From: JANQUM01 sp047630355
GTDB taxonomy: Bacteria; Bacteroidota; Bacteroidia; Cytophagales; Spirosomataceae
Direction: 5' to 3'
Assembly: GCA_047630355.1 (NCBI GenBank)
Contig: JBLHXN010000018.1
Location: 1-43,944 of the forward strand
Length of the DNA: 43,944 nucleotides
Positions 33,379 through 42,136 of the stretch are shown here, in pieces. The notes beneath the pieces are model-generated. The model did no database searches. It saw only the letters and a list, made by a program, of their open reading frames with translations, and had not been told where the DNA came from. How positions within the stretch are numbered: the stretch's first letter is position 1; every line of letters starts with the position of its first letter. The translations under genes were made by a program, and so were the position numbers.

Positions 33379-35448
33379 GTGAAAAAACTGCTACCACTTC
33401 TTTTATTTTTACTCGCTACTCCTGCTTTTTCTCAAAAAATACTTTGGGCAAATGAATTGCTCGGTTTCTCTTCCGAAGAGCGGGATATGTATTATAGCCC
33501 CAAGTTTCGGGCAATACAAATTTTAGGGAAACCTAATGTACTGCCTACCGGCATCATGACACCTTGTGCCTGGGCACCAAGCGGGGCAAATATTGGTACA
33601 GATTGGATATCTGTGGGGTTTGTGGAAGGTATGAAAATCAAGCAAGTTGCAGTTTGTGAAAACTTCAATCCCGGTGGGATTTCGCAGGTTTTTGGAATTA
33701 ATAGTGATGGCGAAGAGATTTTAATTTACGAAAACTCAGAAGCTCCTACGAAGGAAGATGGGCGAATCTGGAGCATTATCATTCCCGAAACTACGTTTGA
33801 AGTTTTTGGTATAAAATTAATGATCGACCACACGCAGAAAAGAGGGCAAAAGCACATTGATGCAATCGCTATTTCTGATAGTGAGGAACCGATTCAGGTG
33901 TTGTTAAATACCATAGATTGGGGCGAGGAAAAAGTAGTACTTGAAAGTTTGGGCTACGCCATAAATTCTGAATACGGAGAAGTAGCTCCCATAATTTCTC
34001 CCGATGGAAAAGAGCTGTATTTTACCCGGATAAATCACCCTGATAACATTCATCGGAAGGATGATAAAATTATAAAACAGGATATTTGGCATACTCAAAA
34101 AAGGGGAAAAACCTGGAATGCTCCACAAAATTTGGGAACTCCGCTCAACGACGAAGAAGATAACGCCGTAACCTGTATTTCTGCTGATGGGAAAACACTT
34201 TTTGTTTTAAACGCTTACAGCAAAACGGGTAAGACGAAAGTTGGGTTGTCAAAATCAAGACGTACAATAAACGGGTGGAGTTATCCCGAAAAAATATTAA
34301 TTGACGATTTTCAGGCGTTGTCCCACGATGAAATAGTAGATGGCACTAAAATAGAAAAAACGTACACAGAGTTCAGTATAACGCCTGATGAAAAAGTGAT
34401 TGTTATGGGTTTGAAACGTAGCCAAACTTATGGTGAACGTGATATTTACGCCTCGTTTCGTCAATCAAACGGTTCTTATTCCCGCCCCCGAAGTCTCGGT
34501 CCGGTGATAAATACCGCCGATATGGAAGGTTCGCCATTTTTAGCAGCCGATACTAAAACGCTCTATTTTATGTCAAAAGGACATTTGGGGTACGGAAACG
34601 GCGATATTTTTGTGTCTAAACGTTTAGATGATACTTGGACGAACTGGTCTGAACCTTTGAATTTAGGGCCGCCTATTAACACTTCTGAATGGAACGGATA
34701 CATTAATGTTCCGGCGGCGAGCGATTACGGTTTCGTGAGTTCAAAACGCAGCAAAAACGAGAGTCACGATATTTATCGCGTGACTATGCCGCCTCAATTA
34801 CGACCCGAACCGCTGGCGGTGGTAACCGGAAGACCTACCAATTTGATGACAAAAAAAACGATACCCGCCGAAATAACTTTGCGTTCTGTAAATGGAGACT
34901 CGGTGAATACTGTTTCAATAGATTTAACATTTGACCCCGAAGAAGACGGAGAATACAAATTTATCCTTCCAATTGGGCAGGACTATGTGTTTACTGCAAA
35001 ACAAAGAGGGTACATCGGAATTGTGGATTCATTGATTCTGCGACGGGAAAAAGGATACCGTGAAATCCGGTTTGACTTATCCATGACCGAAATTAAAGCG
35101 GGGCAGAAGATGATTTTGAACCAATTATTTTTCGAGCGGGCGAAATACGAAATTAAAGAAGAATCTTTTGACGAGCTCAAGCGGATAATCAACCTGATGA
35201 AAGAATATCCGAGTATGGAAGTCATGCTGGAAGGACACACGGATAATCAAGGAGACTTGTTGAAAAATGTGCAGTTGGCAAAGAATCGGGTAGAAGCAGT
35301 CAAAAGTTATTTAATGGAAAAGGGCGGCATAGAATCTGCACGAATATCCGTAAAATCCTGGGGCCCTACGCGTCCAATCTCAAGCAACGCTTCGGAAGGA
35401 ACTCGCAAAAAAAACCGTCGGGTAGAATTCACGATTGTTAAATTGTGA
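33379..35448 (+). CDS. OmpA-family protein with PD40 beta-propeller repeats
   Basis: The start is GTG at 33379, giving a signal peptide (MKKLLPLLLFLLATPAFSQ) in a protein of 689 residues. Residues 20-175 look like a discoidin-type sandwich (GTDWISVGFVEGMKIKQVAV). Residues 190-475 carry WD40-like PD40 repeats such as PIISPDGKELYFTR, CISADGKTLFVL and PFLAADTKTLYFMSKG. A middle region of strand-rich sequence (about 480-570) follows, and the OmpA peptidoglycan-binding domain is at the C terminus (LEGHTDNQGDLLKNVQLAKN and KKNRRVEF). It probably links the outer membrane or a surface complex to peptidoglycan, as PorE-like proteins do. The stop overlaps the GTG of the next gene, which begins the glycan operon. 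Confidence 0.88.
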   Translation: MKKLLPLLLFLLATPAFSQKILWANELLGFSSEERDMYYSPKFRAIQILGKPNVLPTGIMTPCAWAPSGANIGTDWISVGFVEGMKIKQVAVCENFNPGGISQVFGINSDGEEILIYENSEAPTKEDGRIWSIIIPETTFEVFGIKLMIDHTQKRGQKHIDAIAISDSEEPIQVLLNTIDWGEEKVVLESLGYAINSEYGEVAPIISPDGKELYFTRINHPDNIHRKDDKIIKQDIWHTQKRGKTWNAPQNLGTPLNDEEDNAVTCISADGKTLFVLNAYSKTGKTKVGLSKSRRTINGWSYPEKILIDDFQALSHDEIVDGTKIEKTYTEFSITPDEKVIVMGLKRSQTYGERDIYASFRQSNGSYSRPRSLGPVINTADMEGSPFLAADTKTLYFMSKGHLGYGNGDIFVSKRLDDTWTNWSEPLNLGPPINTSEWNGYINVPAASDYGFVSSKRSKNESHDIYRVTMPPQLRPEPLAVVTGRPTNLMTKKTIPAEITLRSVNGDSVNTVSIDLTFDPEEDGEYKFILPIGQDYVFTAKQRGYIGIVDSLILRREKGYREIRFDLSMTEIKAGQKMILNQLFFERAKYEIKEESFDELKRIINLMKEYPSMEVMLEGHTDNQGDLLKNVQLAKNRVEAVKSYLMEKGGIESARISVKSWGPTRPISSNASEGTRKKNRRVEFTIVKL

Positions 35449-36428
35449 CTACTTTTGACCAAATCACCTATCAAAAAATGTTAGTTAAACTATTGTTGGT
35501 TGTTCCTTGCTATAATGAAGAAGCTGTTCTACCCATTACTTATCCGCAATTTTTAGATTTCCTGCGTTCGCAAATAACAATCGGAGCAATTTCCGATGAT
35601 TCAATGGTTTGCTTCGTAGATGACGGCAGCCGCGATAAAACCTGGGAATTAATTCAGGAATACTCCGCTGTTGATAATCAGGTTATGGGAGTGAAGTTGT
35701 CACGAAACTGCGGTCACCAAAATGCCATCTTGGCGGGACTTCTCGAAAATAAAGATAATTTTGACTGCTACGTAACCATTGATGCTGACTTACAGGATAA
35801 TGTCAACGCCGTAGCTGATATGATTGCGGCGTACAAAGAGGGTGCTGCGGTAGTTTACGGAGTCCGAAACGACCGTACGAGCGATTCTTGGTTTAAACGA
35901 ACCACCGCTGAAGGTTTCTATAAAATGATGCAAAAAATGGGCGTTCCCGTAATATTTAATCACGCTGATTTCCGGCTAATCGATAACCGGGTTTTAAACG
36001 AACTGGAAGGATACAAAGAAGTTAATTTATTTATCCGGGGTATTATTCCCACAATTGGTTTCAAAAGTAAGCAGGTTTTTTATAAACGGCTGGAACGCGA
36101 AGCGGGTGAATCGAAATATCCGCTTGGTAAAATGATTATATTTGCCTGGAACGGCGTTACCTCTTTCTCAACTTTCCCGATGCGGGTGGTATTGTGGTTC
36201 GGTGTGCTGAATTTCTTTGTGGCGTTAAGCATCGGAATGTACGTTGTTGTCAGTAAAATGTTTGGTATTACCGTAGCGGGCTGGACTTCTATCGTCCTTC
36301 CAATGGCATTTTTTAGTGGTTCAAATATGATTGCGATTGGTCTTATCGGTGAATATATCGGCAAGATTTATCAGGAAGTAAAACAACGTCCTCGTTACAT
36401 TATTGAAGAACATCTAAATGAAGTTTAG
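35445..36428 (+). CDS. family 2 glycosyltransferase, polyprenyl-phosphate type with two C-terminal TM helices
   Basis: The protein has 327 residues from the GTG at 35445 (GTGA overlap with the OmpA gene) or 316 from an ATG at 35478, which would start nearer to LLLVVPCYNEE. Catalytic motifs are VPCYNEEAVLP, FVDDGSRDKT and the DXD of TIDADLQDN. Two membrane helices near residues 240-262 and 270-297 match GtrB/ArnC/DPM-type enzymes, which load a sugar onto undecaprenyl phosphate on the cytoplasmic side for use by a GT-C enzyme. The next genes encode such GT-C-like proteins, which supports this role. RXRXXXE-like ERLEREAGESKYPLGK is also seen. The sugar is unknown. Confidence 0.9.
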   Translation: MTTFDQITYQKMLVKLLLVVPCYNEEAVLPITYPQFLDFLRSQITIGAISDDSMVCFVDDGSRDKTWELIQEYSAVDNQVMGVKLSRNCGHQNAILAGLLENKDNFDCYVTIDADLQDNVNAVADMIAAYKEGAAVVYGVRNDRTSDSWFKRTTAEGFYKMMQKMGVPVIFNHADFRLIDNRVLNELEGYKEVNLFIRGIIPTIGFKSKQVFYKRLEREAGESKYPLGKMIIFAWNGVTSFSTFPMRVVLWFGVLNFFVALSIGMYVVVSKMFGITVAGWTSIVLPMAFFSGSNMIAIGLIGEYIGKIYQEVKQRPRYIIEEHLNEV

Positions 36429-38172
36429 TACTTTTTCATTCGCAGAAAATAAAAGACTGACCTCGGCTTTGTTGATTTTGTTGCTGTTTGTAGCGGCGTG
36501 CCTTCGGTTTTACAAAATTGGCGATCACGGTTTAGCGGGCGATGAGAAATATTCCATGTACGTTTCACAATTCGTAGTTATTGAAGGTGGAAAAGAACCG
36601 AATAGCATCCGGAATGCTCGTTATTTCACGCCAGAACAATTTTGGGACGACGTAAAGCCGTATCATTTTTTCGAGTCAATTGCCCGATTAGATACTGGAA
36701 ACGGTGCTTTTTACACGCTTTCGTTACGTTTATGGATGAACGTTTTTGGCAAATCTGACGCCGCCGCCCGAAGCCTTTCTGCTGTTTTCAACTTAGCAAC
36801 CATCTTATTGCTGTTTTACTTCGTTCGGGATTTTTTCAAAAATACTTCATTAGCTTTATTAGTAACTTTTCTGAGTGTCATTTCACCATTCTTTATTGTG
36901 TTTTCGCAAGTGGCAAGAAATTATGCCATGTTATTCTTCTTCTCTCTCGCTGCAACGCATCTCTTGCTCAAAGTAGTCGAATATTTTCGGTCAGGCAAGT
37001 CGATAGTTTTACCGGGAATACTTTATGGAATTTGTAGTTTAATCTGTCTGTTGTGTCATATCTCAACGGCGGTGCTTTTCGTTGCCCACGGATTATTCAT
37101 TTTGTCATATTTCAGAAAGCCAAAACTCATAATTATGCTTTTAGTGAGTGCGTTGATTCCCGTAATTGGAATGACGCTTTGGCTAACGAGTGAAGGCGGT
37201 AAATGGATGCTTGAGTACGTAGCAAACAGCGTCAAAACGTATAACTATTTAGCGAAAAATAATCCCGAAGAATTTCTGAAAGTGGCGACGCCCGTTAATG
37301 TTTTCGAGCAAATGCAGTACGTAACTTCATGTTTGTTCATTTCTGCCGAAGGGCTTTACCGTGAATTGATAGGAACGAAGAATTTTTTATTCGCACTAAT
37401 TGCCGGAATTGGATTGATTGTTAGCGATTTATTCGTGAAATCAACCCGAGTACAATTAATCATTTCTGTTTGTACTCTTACGGGAGCATACTTCTTGTTT
37501 TCGGTGAATGGGTGGATGTTCCTCATTTTAACTGGAAATGTCTTTCTGCTTTATTTATTGTTTAAAACTACAGTAAAAGGCAACGGCTATTCTGAACTAA
37601 AACCGCTACAACTGATCACTTTTATTGTTGTTGTCGGGTTAGTATCTCTTGTTGCTTTTGCGTTTACGGATGGAAATACATTTAGGTTAATGCCTCGCTA
37701 TGTGGGTTACCTTTACGCATTTGCCCTTATTTTGGTAGCAATAGCTGCGTATTTCCTTTTCCAGAATCGGGTGATTAATTATTGGTGGCTACTAGTTATT
37801 GGTTGTTTCCAGTTGGTTTCAATCACCTCGCTGGTGCGTGAAATATATCAAGATATAGCTCCCCGTTATTTCATGCAATTTTACGAAGTAAGGAATGAGA
37901 ATCCCTATTATTCGGTCGCGAATACGATTGTTGATAAAACGATAAAAAGCGACACAATCGTTTACCCTTCATTTTCGCAAAACTTGTATGGCGGTAAAGA
38001 TGAGGCCGCTTATTCGATTGCGGATGCTCAGCTAATAAACATTTACTTACCGAAAAAGTCCGAAATTACCCAAAGAATTGATAGAAGTGAGCCGAATAAA
38101 GTAATTTTGAAACATGCCGACGGAACTTCAGAGATACTGTTTGATTTCGAAGGCACGAAATACCGTTACTAA
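36418..38172 (+). CDS. GT39-like membrane glycosyltransferase (GT-C)
   Basis: The 584-residue protein has about 11-12 membrane helices and starts inside the GT2 gene (11-base overlap). Soon after the first helix, DHGLAGDEKYSMYVSQFV holds the acidic D-E pair expected in the first external loop of GT39/ArnT-like enzymes. YFVRDFFKNTSLALLVTFLS and FSQVARNYAMLFFFSLAATH match the RYY-like helix region. These enzymes take sugars from a polyprenyl-phosphate donor on the outer side of the membrane. The C-terminal 100 residues are soluble and periplasmic. It probably uses the donor made by the GT2 product; the acceptor (lipid A, a glycan or a protein) is not shown. Confidence 0.83.
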   Translation: MKFSTFSFAENKRLTSALLILLLFVAACLRFYKIGDHGLAGDEKYSMYVSQFVVIEGGKEPNSIRNARYFTPEQFWDDVKPYHFFESIARLDTGNGAFYTLSLRLWMNVFGKSDAAARSLSAVFNLATILLLFYFVRDFFKNTSLALLVTFLSVISPFFIVFSQVARNYAMLFFFSLAATHLLLKVVEYFRSGKSIVLPGILYGICSLICLLCHISTAVLFVAHGLFILSYFRKPKLIIMLLVSALIPVIGMTLWLTSEGGKWMLEYVANSVKTYNYLAKNNPEEFLKVATPVNVFEQMQYVTSCLFISAEGLYRELIGTKNFLFALIAGIGLIVSDLFVKSTRVQLIISVCTLTGAYFLFSVNGWMFLILTGNVFLLYLLFKTTVKGNGYSELKPLQLITFIVVVGLVSLVAFAFTDGNTFRLMPRYVGYLYAFALILVAIAAYFLFQNRVINYWWLLVIGCFQLVSITSLVREIYQDIAPRYFMQFYEVRNENPYYSVANTIVDKTIKSDTIVYPSFSQNLYGGKDEAAYSIADAQLINIYLPKKSEITQRIDRSEPNKVILKHADGTSEILFDFEGTKYRY

Positions 38173-38193
38173 TTCGGTAGATGCCTGAATTTA

Positions 38194-39909
38194 ATGAATA
38201 CCACTTTTAAAAAAATATTGGCAGTTTGTCTGGGAGTAAGCCCTTTGTTACTCATGGCTTATCTATTTGATAAATACGCCGTGAATATCCCGCATTGGGA
38301 TGACCACGCTCTCAAAGGATTTATCTTAAACCTTGACTTTGCTAAAAGCTTCTCGGAAAAATTGAATCTTTTCTTCGCTTTTCACAATGAACATCGGATA
38401 GTATTTACCCGTTTTGTGACTTGGCTGATTGTTAAGTTCAACGGTACCATAGATTACCGGATTATGATGATTGTGGGCAACTCGGCCATTATTGGAATCT
38501 GGGTTTATTTCATATCATGCGTCAATAAATACCGGCTTTCTGCTTGGTATATCGCCATATCAGGTTGGTTATTATTTTCGCTGGCAACGTCAGAAATTTT
38601 ATTCTGGGGTATGGCATCCGTTCAAAATTTCTGGGTTATCTTCTGGTCACTAACAACATTCTATTTACTGGTTTACGGTGAAATAGCGGATATGAGAAAC
38701 CCGTTTGTAAACCGCAGCGTAGTACTTCTGAAAAGTCGACCAATCAATCGATTGATGTTTTATACGGCTATTCTCACTGCTTTATTAGCTTTGTTTACTA
38801 GTGGAAATGGTGTGTTAGTTCCGTTTATCGGTTTGTTTATTTTACTCTTGCAAAAGCGGTTTATCAGTTCACTTTACTGGTCGCTGAGTGTAGGATTAGC
38901 AACAATGATTCATCTGCTCACCACAAAAGCCCGTCCTGACGAAGTGAACGACGTTTCTGAAGTTACGTTCAATCATGTTTTGTCAGGAGCAACTACATTG
39001 GCTGGAGCTATTTTTGACACGGATTGGGCGTATCCCGATTTAAGGTTTAAAGTTGCTCAGGGAATTGGCGGGATTTTAATCATAATCAGTATTGTCCTTT
39101 TCTCCAGAAGAATTTTTATTGATTATGCCTTGAGATTAAACCCGTACGTTTTGACGAAACGAAAGACGGACTTGTTTATGTCTGCCACAATATTATTTGT
39201 GGGTGGAACAATGGGCGGAATCATATTTAGTCGTTTGGGGCTTGGAATGAACGTTTTTCTGACGGGCAAGTACAAAATTTACAGTATCCTGTTGTTGATT
39301 GTTTGTACGTTATATTTAGGAAGATTGTTAGTAAAGAAATACCGTAAGATCGGATTAATGGCGGCGGTGCTGCTAAGTATTGGACTCTGGGTGAATAGTT
39401 ATTTTAACGATTATCAGTTTGTTCAGAATCAATATATGCAACGCCGGGTGGATTTGGCAAACTGGAAGAAGGAAGCCCGCACTAATAATGTTGAGTTAGC
39501 TGATTATCCTTATAAAGCACCGGAAGTAAACCTTTTTGACAACGTTAATTTTGAGAATTACGCAATTTCTGATTCGTTGATTGATGATATTAAAATATTT
39601 GGAGACGAAGTTACTTTCTATGAGAATGAGTTAGAAGCTGTCAATCAGCAAGTTTACTTTATTCTCAAATCCGACACGAAGACTTATTACTTTTCCACGA
39701 AGCCACAACGGAATAATTCCCGCATCGGGATTTTTAGAAATTATTTTCAAAACGGATTTACCGTAAACGTTTCGAGATTTGACGTAGATACTGACTTTTA
39801 TCAGGTTTACGTGATGATTCGTAACAAGGATCAGCAGGTTTTAATTACAAACAAAAAACTAATCAGGATTGACGGTTTGCTACGTAACGTGGTTAAAACG
39901 AACTGGTAA
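38194..39909 (+). CDS. multi-spanning membrane protein of the glycan operon, possible GT-C
   Basis: The 571-residue protein has about 10-11 membrane helices in its first 415 residues and a soluble C-terminal domain of about 150 residues. The first external loop contains IPHWDDHALKGFIL and HNEHRIVFTRFVTWLIVKF; a W-D-D pair here fits the acidic motif seen in several GT-C families, so it may be a second transferase. I do not recognise a named family. The C-terminal part (FDNVNFENYAISDSLIDDIK and following) may be periplasmic. It starts 22 bases after the GT39-like gene and ends three bases before the acyltransferase gene, so it belongs to the same message. Confidence 0.72.
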   Translation: MNTTFKKILAVCLGVSPLLLMAYLFDKYAVNIPHWDDHALKGFILNLDFAKSFSEKLNLFFAFHNEHRIVFTRFVTWLIVKFNGTIDYRIMMIVGNSAIIGIWVYFISCVNKYRLSAWYIAISGWLLFSLATSEILFWGMASVQNFWVIFWSLTTFYLLVYGEIADMRNPFVNRSVVLLKSRPINRLMFYTAILTALLALFTSGNGVLVPFIGLFILLLQKRFISSLYWSLSVGLATMIHLLTTKARPDEVNDVSEVTFNHVLSGATTLAGAIFDTDWAYPDLRFKVAQGIGGILIIISIVLFSRRIFIDYALRLNPYVLTKRKTDLFMSATILFVGGTMGGIIFSRLGLGMNVFLTGKYKIYSILLLIVCTLYLGRLLVKKYRKIGLMAAVLLSIGLWVNSYFNDYQFVQNQYMQRRVDLANWKKEARTNNVELADYPYKAPEVNLFDNVNFENYAISDSLIDDIKIFGDEVTFYENELEAVNQQVYFILKSDTKTYYFSTKPQRNNSRIGIFRNYFQNGFTVNVSRFDVDTDFYQVYVMIRNKDQQVLITNKKLIRIDGLLRNVVKTNW

Positions 39910-39912
39910 AAT

Positions 39913-41022
39913 ATGAAGAAAGGATACATTCCTGCCCTTGACGGCTTACGCTTTTTAGCGGTAGCTTTGGTATTAGTTGATCATTGGTCTGGCGATGCGA
40001 TGCCCTTTCAGGCGAGCTACTTGGGGGTTTGCTTGTTTTTCGTGTTAAGTGGGTTTCTGATTACCCGCATCTTATTAAACGCTAAACAGCGGGATGAAAA
40101 ATTAGAAAGAAATCACAGTTTCTCTCTCAAGCAATTCTATATTCGGCGTACTATCCGGATTTTTCCTGTCTATTATTTAACGCTCGGTATTCTGTATATA
40201 CTGAACGTTGAACCCGTCCGGGATAAGATTATTTGGTTGCTAACTTACAACACAAACAATTACATCGCTATTTACGAGCGTTGGCTCGGTAGCGTGGATC
40301 ACCTGTGGTCTTTAGCAGTGGAGGAGCAATTTTACTTGTTTTTTCCCTTCCTGATTTTATTCCTTGGTTGGAAAAATCTTAGCAAGATGCTTTACCTATG
40401 CATCATTCTTTCGGTTGGTCTGCGGTTATTTTTCTACCTGCGGGGTGACGAATGGGTACGACCTTATGTACTCGTCTTTACGTGTTTAGATGCCTTCGGA
40501 ATCGGCGGATTGTTTGCTTATTACGTTTGGCAGGGCAAACAAAGAGTAATCGAATTTTTTGGTGGCTGGCTATCAATCGGCATGAGTTTGGTTGCTTATA
40601 TTTTAATAGTGATTTGGTCTAAATCTTACGGAGAGGGCCATAATTTCGTTACAGATGTACTGCTCAGGCTTTTTGAGTCGCTACTTTCCATTTCTATAAT
40701 TGGTAAAATTGTGGTAAACGAATACCAACAAACCGCGAACTGGCTCACCCGATTACTTTCGAGTGCAGTATTGGTATACATTGGTAAGATCAGTTACGGT
40801 ATTTATATTTACCATAATTTCGTGTACAACTTTTACCACACGCCAGATTCCAGCTTTATTTCAAGAGCACTGAATAAACTACAATCTGTTGTTTCAGAAC
40901 CAGTTTTATTTCAAATCACGAAAATTTGCTTCTTATCTGCCATCACGATTATTATGGCGAGTTTTTCTTGGTTTTTGATTGAAAAACCAATAAATAAATT
41001 CAAAGAACGATTCGGGTACTAA
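39913..41022 (+). CDS. acyltransferase 3 family membrane protein (OafA/YrhL-like)
   Basis: The 369-residue protein has about ten membrane helices. The opening KGYIPALDGLRFLAVALVLV followed by DHW is the conserved start of acyltransferase 3 proteins, with the histidine of the DHW turn in the expected place. FVLSGFLITRILL, RRTIRIFPVYYL and DHLWSLAVEEQFYLFFP, the other family hallmarks, are all present. These enzymes move acyl groups, often acetyl, onto sugars of surface polysaccharides or lipids. No periplasmic SGNH domain is attached. As the last gene of the 35445 operon it may acylate the glycan made there. Confidence 0.92.
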   Translation: MKKGYIPALDGLRFLAVALVLVDHWSGDAMPFQASYLGVCLFFVLSGFLITRILLNAKQRDEKLERNHSFSLKQFYIRRTIRIFPVYYLTLGILYILNVEPVRDKIIWLLTYNTNNYIAIYERWLGSVDHLWSLAVEEQFYLFFPFLILFLGWKNLSKMLYLCIILSVGLRLFFYLRGDEWVRPYVLVFTCLDAFGIGGLFAYYVWQGKQRVIEFFGGWLSIGMSLVAYILIVIWSKSYGEGHNFVTDVLLRLFESLLSISIIGKIVVNEYQQTANWLTRLLSSAVLVYIGKISYGIYIYHNFVYNFYHTPDSSFISRALNKLQSVVSEPVLFQITKICFLSAITIIMASFSWFLIEKPINKFKERFGY

Positions 41023-41070
41023 TTTTGTATTCCCTCTATCTTTACCATTCCTAAGACAATCTTTCTATTT

Positions 41071-42126
41071 ATGAACGCTTTCTATTTACCACTTCTCTAT
41101 TGGTCACTATTTACAGTCGGTGGTTACATGCTCGGCTTTTTGTTGAAAAAGTATATTTTACCTCGACTTAGTAATGCCTCAAAGCACACCACGATGATTT
41201 TTGACGATGCGATAGTCTTGGGAATGCAACGGGTTGTAATCCTCTTTTTTACGCTCACCGGTTTCAGCTTTGGTTACGCATTTACAAATATTTTTGCGGA
41301 GCAACGCGGACAAATTGGCCAGGGAATAGTAGTTTGCTTTATCATTTTGATTACGTGGGCAGCTATTATCATTATTGATGAAATCGCCCATTTTCAAATG
41401 AACAAGATTGGTAAAAGCTTACCTAAATCTTCCATTTTACTCAACATGATTAATGTAGTCCTCGCATTGATTGGTTTTTTGTTTATTCTTCAATACTTAG
41501 GTATTTCTATTCTTCCTGCATTAACGGCACTCGGAGTGGGAGGTTTGGCGGTAGCGTTGGCGTTACAAGATACACTTTCGAATCTTTTTGCCGGATTGCA
41601 ATTGGTAGCGTCAAAAAAAATAAAAGTGGGAGATTACCTTGTTTTGTCAGCCAGTGAAGAGGGTGTTTTGGAGGATATTTCGTGGCGGAATTCCACGATT
41701 CGAACGCTCAGTAACCACCTGATTATTATACCCAATAGCACACTTGCAAGCAGCATCGTGAAGAATTTCGCATTGCCCGATACCGAAAACTCCATCTTAA
41801 TTCCTGTTGGGGTAGCGTACGACAGCGATTTAGCACACGTGGAAAAAGTGACCACTGAAGTGGCAAAAATGATTCAGGAAACAATAGAAGGTGCCACTCG
41901 CGAACACCAACCTGTTACTCGGTATAATCTCTTTGCCGACAGCAGCATAAATTTCAACGTTATCTTACGGGGGGATAGTTTTACGAGCCAGTTTTTGATG
42001 CGGCACGAATTCATAAAAGCACTGCACAAACGCTACGAGCAGGAAGGAATAGAAATTCCGTTCCCAATCAGAACGCTTTATCACAAAAATAGCATAGAAG
42101 GTGAAAATAGTAAATCAGTTGACTGA
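41071..42126 (+). CDS. small-conductance mechanosensitive channel, MscS family
   Basis: The 351-residue protein has four membrane helices and the MscS core. TALGVGGLAVALALQDTLSN is the pore helix TM3 with glycine-alanine packing, then LFAGLQLVASKKIKVGDYL and the beta domain (VLEDISWRNSTIRTLSNHLI and IIPNSTLASSIVKNFAL). A C-terminal alpha/beta vestibule completes it. It opens under membrane tension to release solutes at hypo-osmotic shock. It begins 48 bases after the acyltransferase gene, with a short non-coding leader, so it could be part of the same message or separate. Its stop lies inside the palindromic terminator at 42105-42136. Confidence 0.94.
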   Translation: MNAFYLPLLYWSLFTVGGYMLGFLLKKYILPRLSNASKHTTMIFDDAIVLGMQRVVILFFTLTGFSFGYAFTNIFAEQRGQIGQGIVVCFIILITWAAIIIIDEIAHFQMNKIGKSLPKSSILLNMINVVLALIGFLFILQYLGISILPALTALGVGGLAVALALQDTLSNLFAGLQLVASKKIKVGDYLVLSASEEGVLEDISWRNSTIRTLSNHLIIIPNSTLASSIVKNFALPDTENSILIPVGVAYDSDLAHVEKVTTEVAKMIQETIEGATREHQPVTRYNLFADSSINFNVILRGDSFTSQFLMRHEFIKALHKRYEQEGIEIPFPIRTLYHKNSIEGENSKSVD

Positions 42127-42136
42127 TTTACTATTT
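42105..42136. terminator. perfect palindrome over the stop codons of two convergent genes
   Basis: AAATAGTAAATCAGT (42105-42119) and ACTGATTTACTATTT (42122-42136) are exact reverse complements with two bases between them. The palindrome contains the last codons and TGA of the MscS gene and the last two codons and TAG of the OmpA gene, which are separated by only four bases. In RNA either strand could form a long hairpin. It lacks a long U-tract, so it may stall transcription or act as a 3' stabiliser. Confidence 0.65.
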
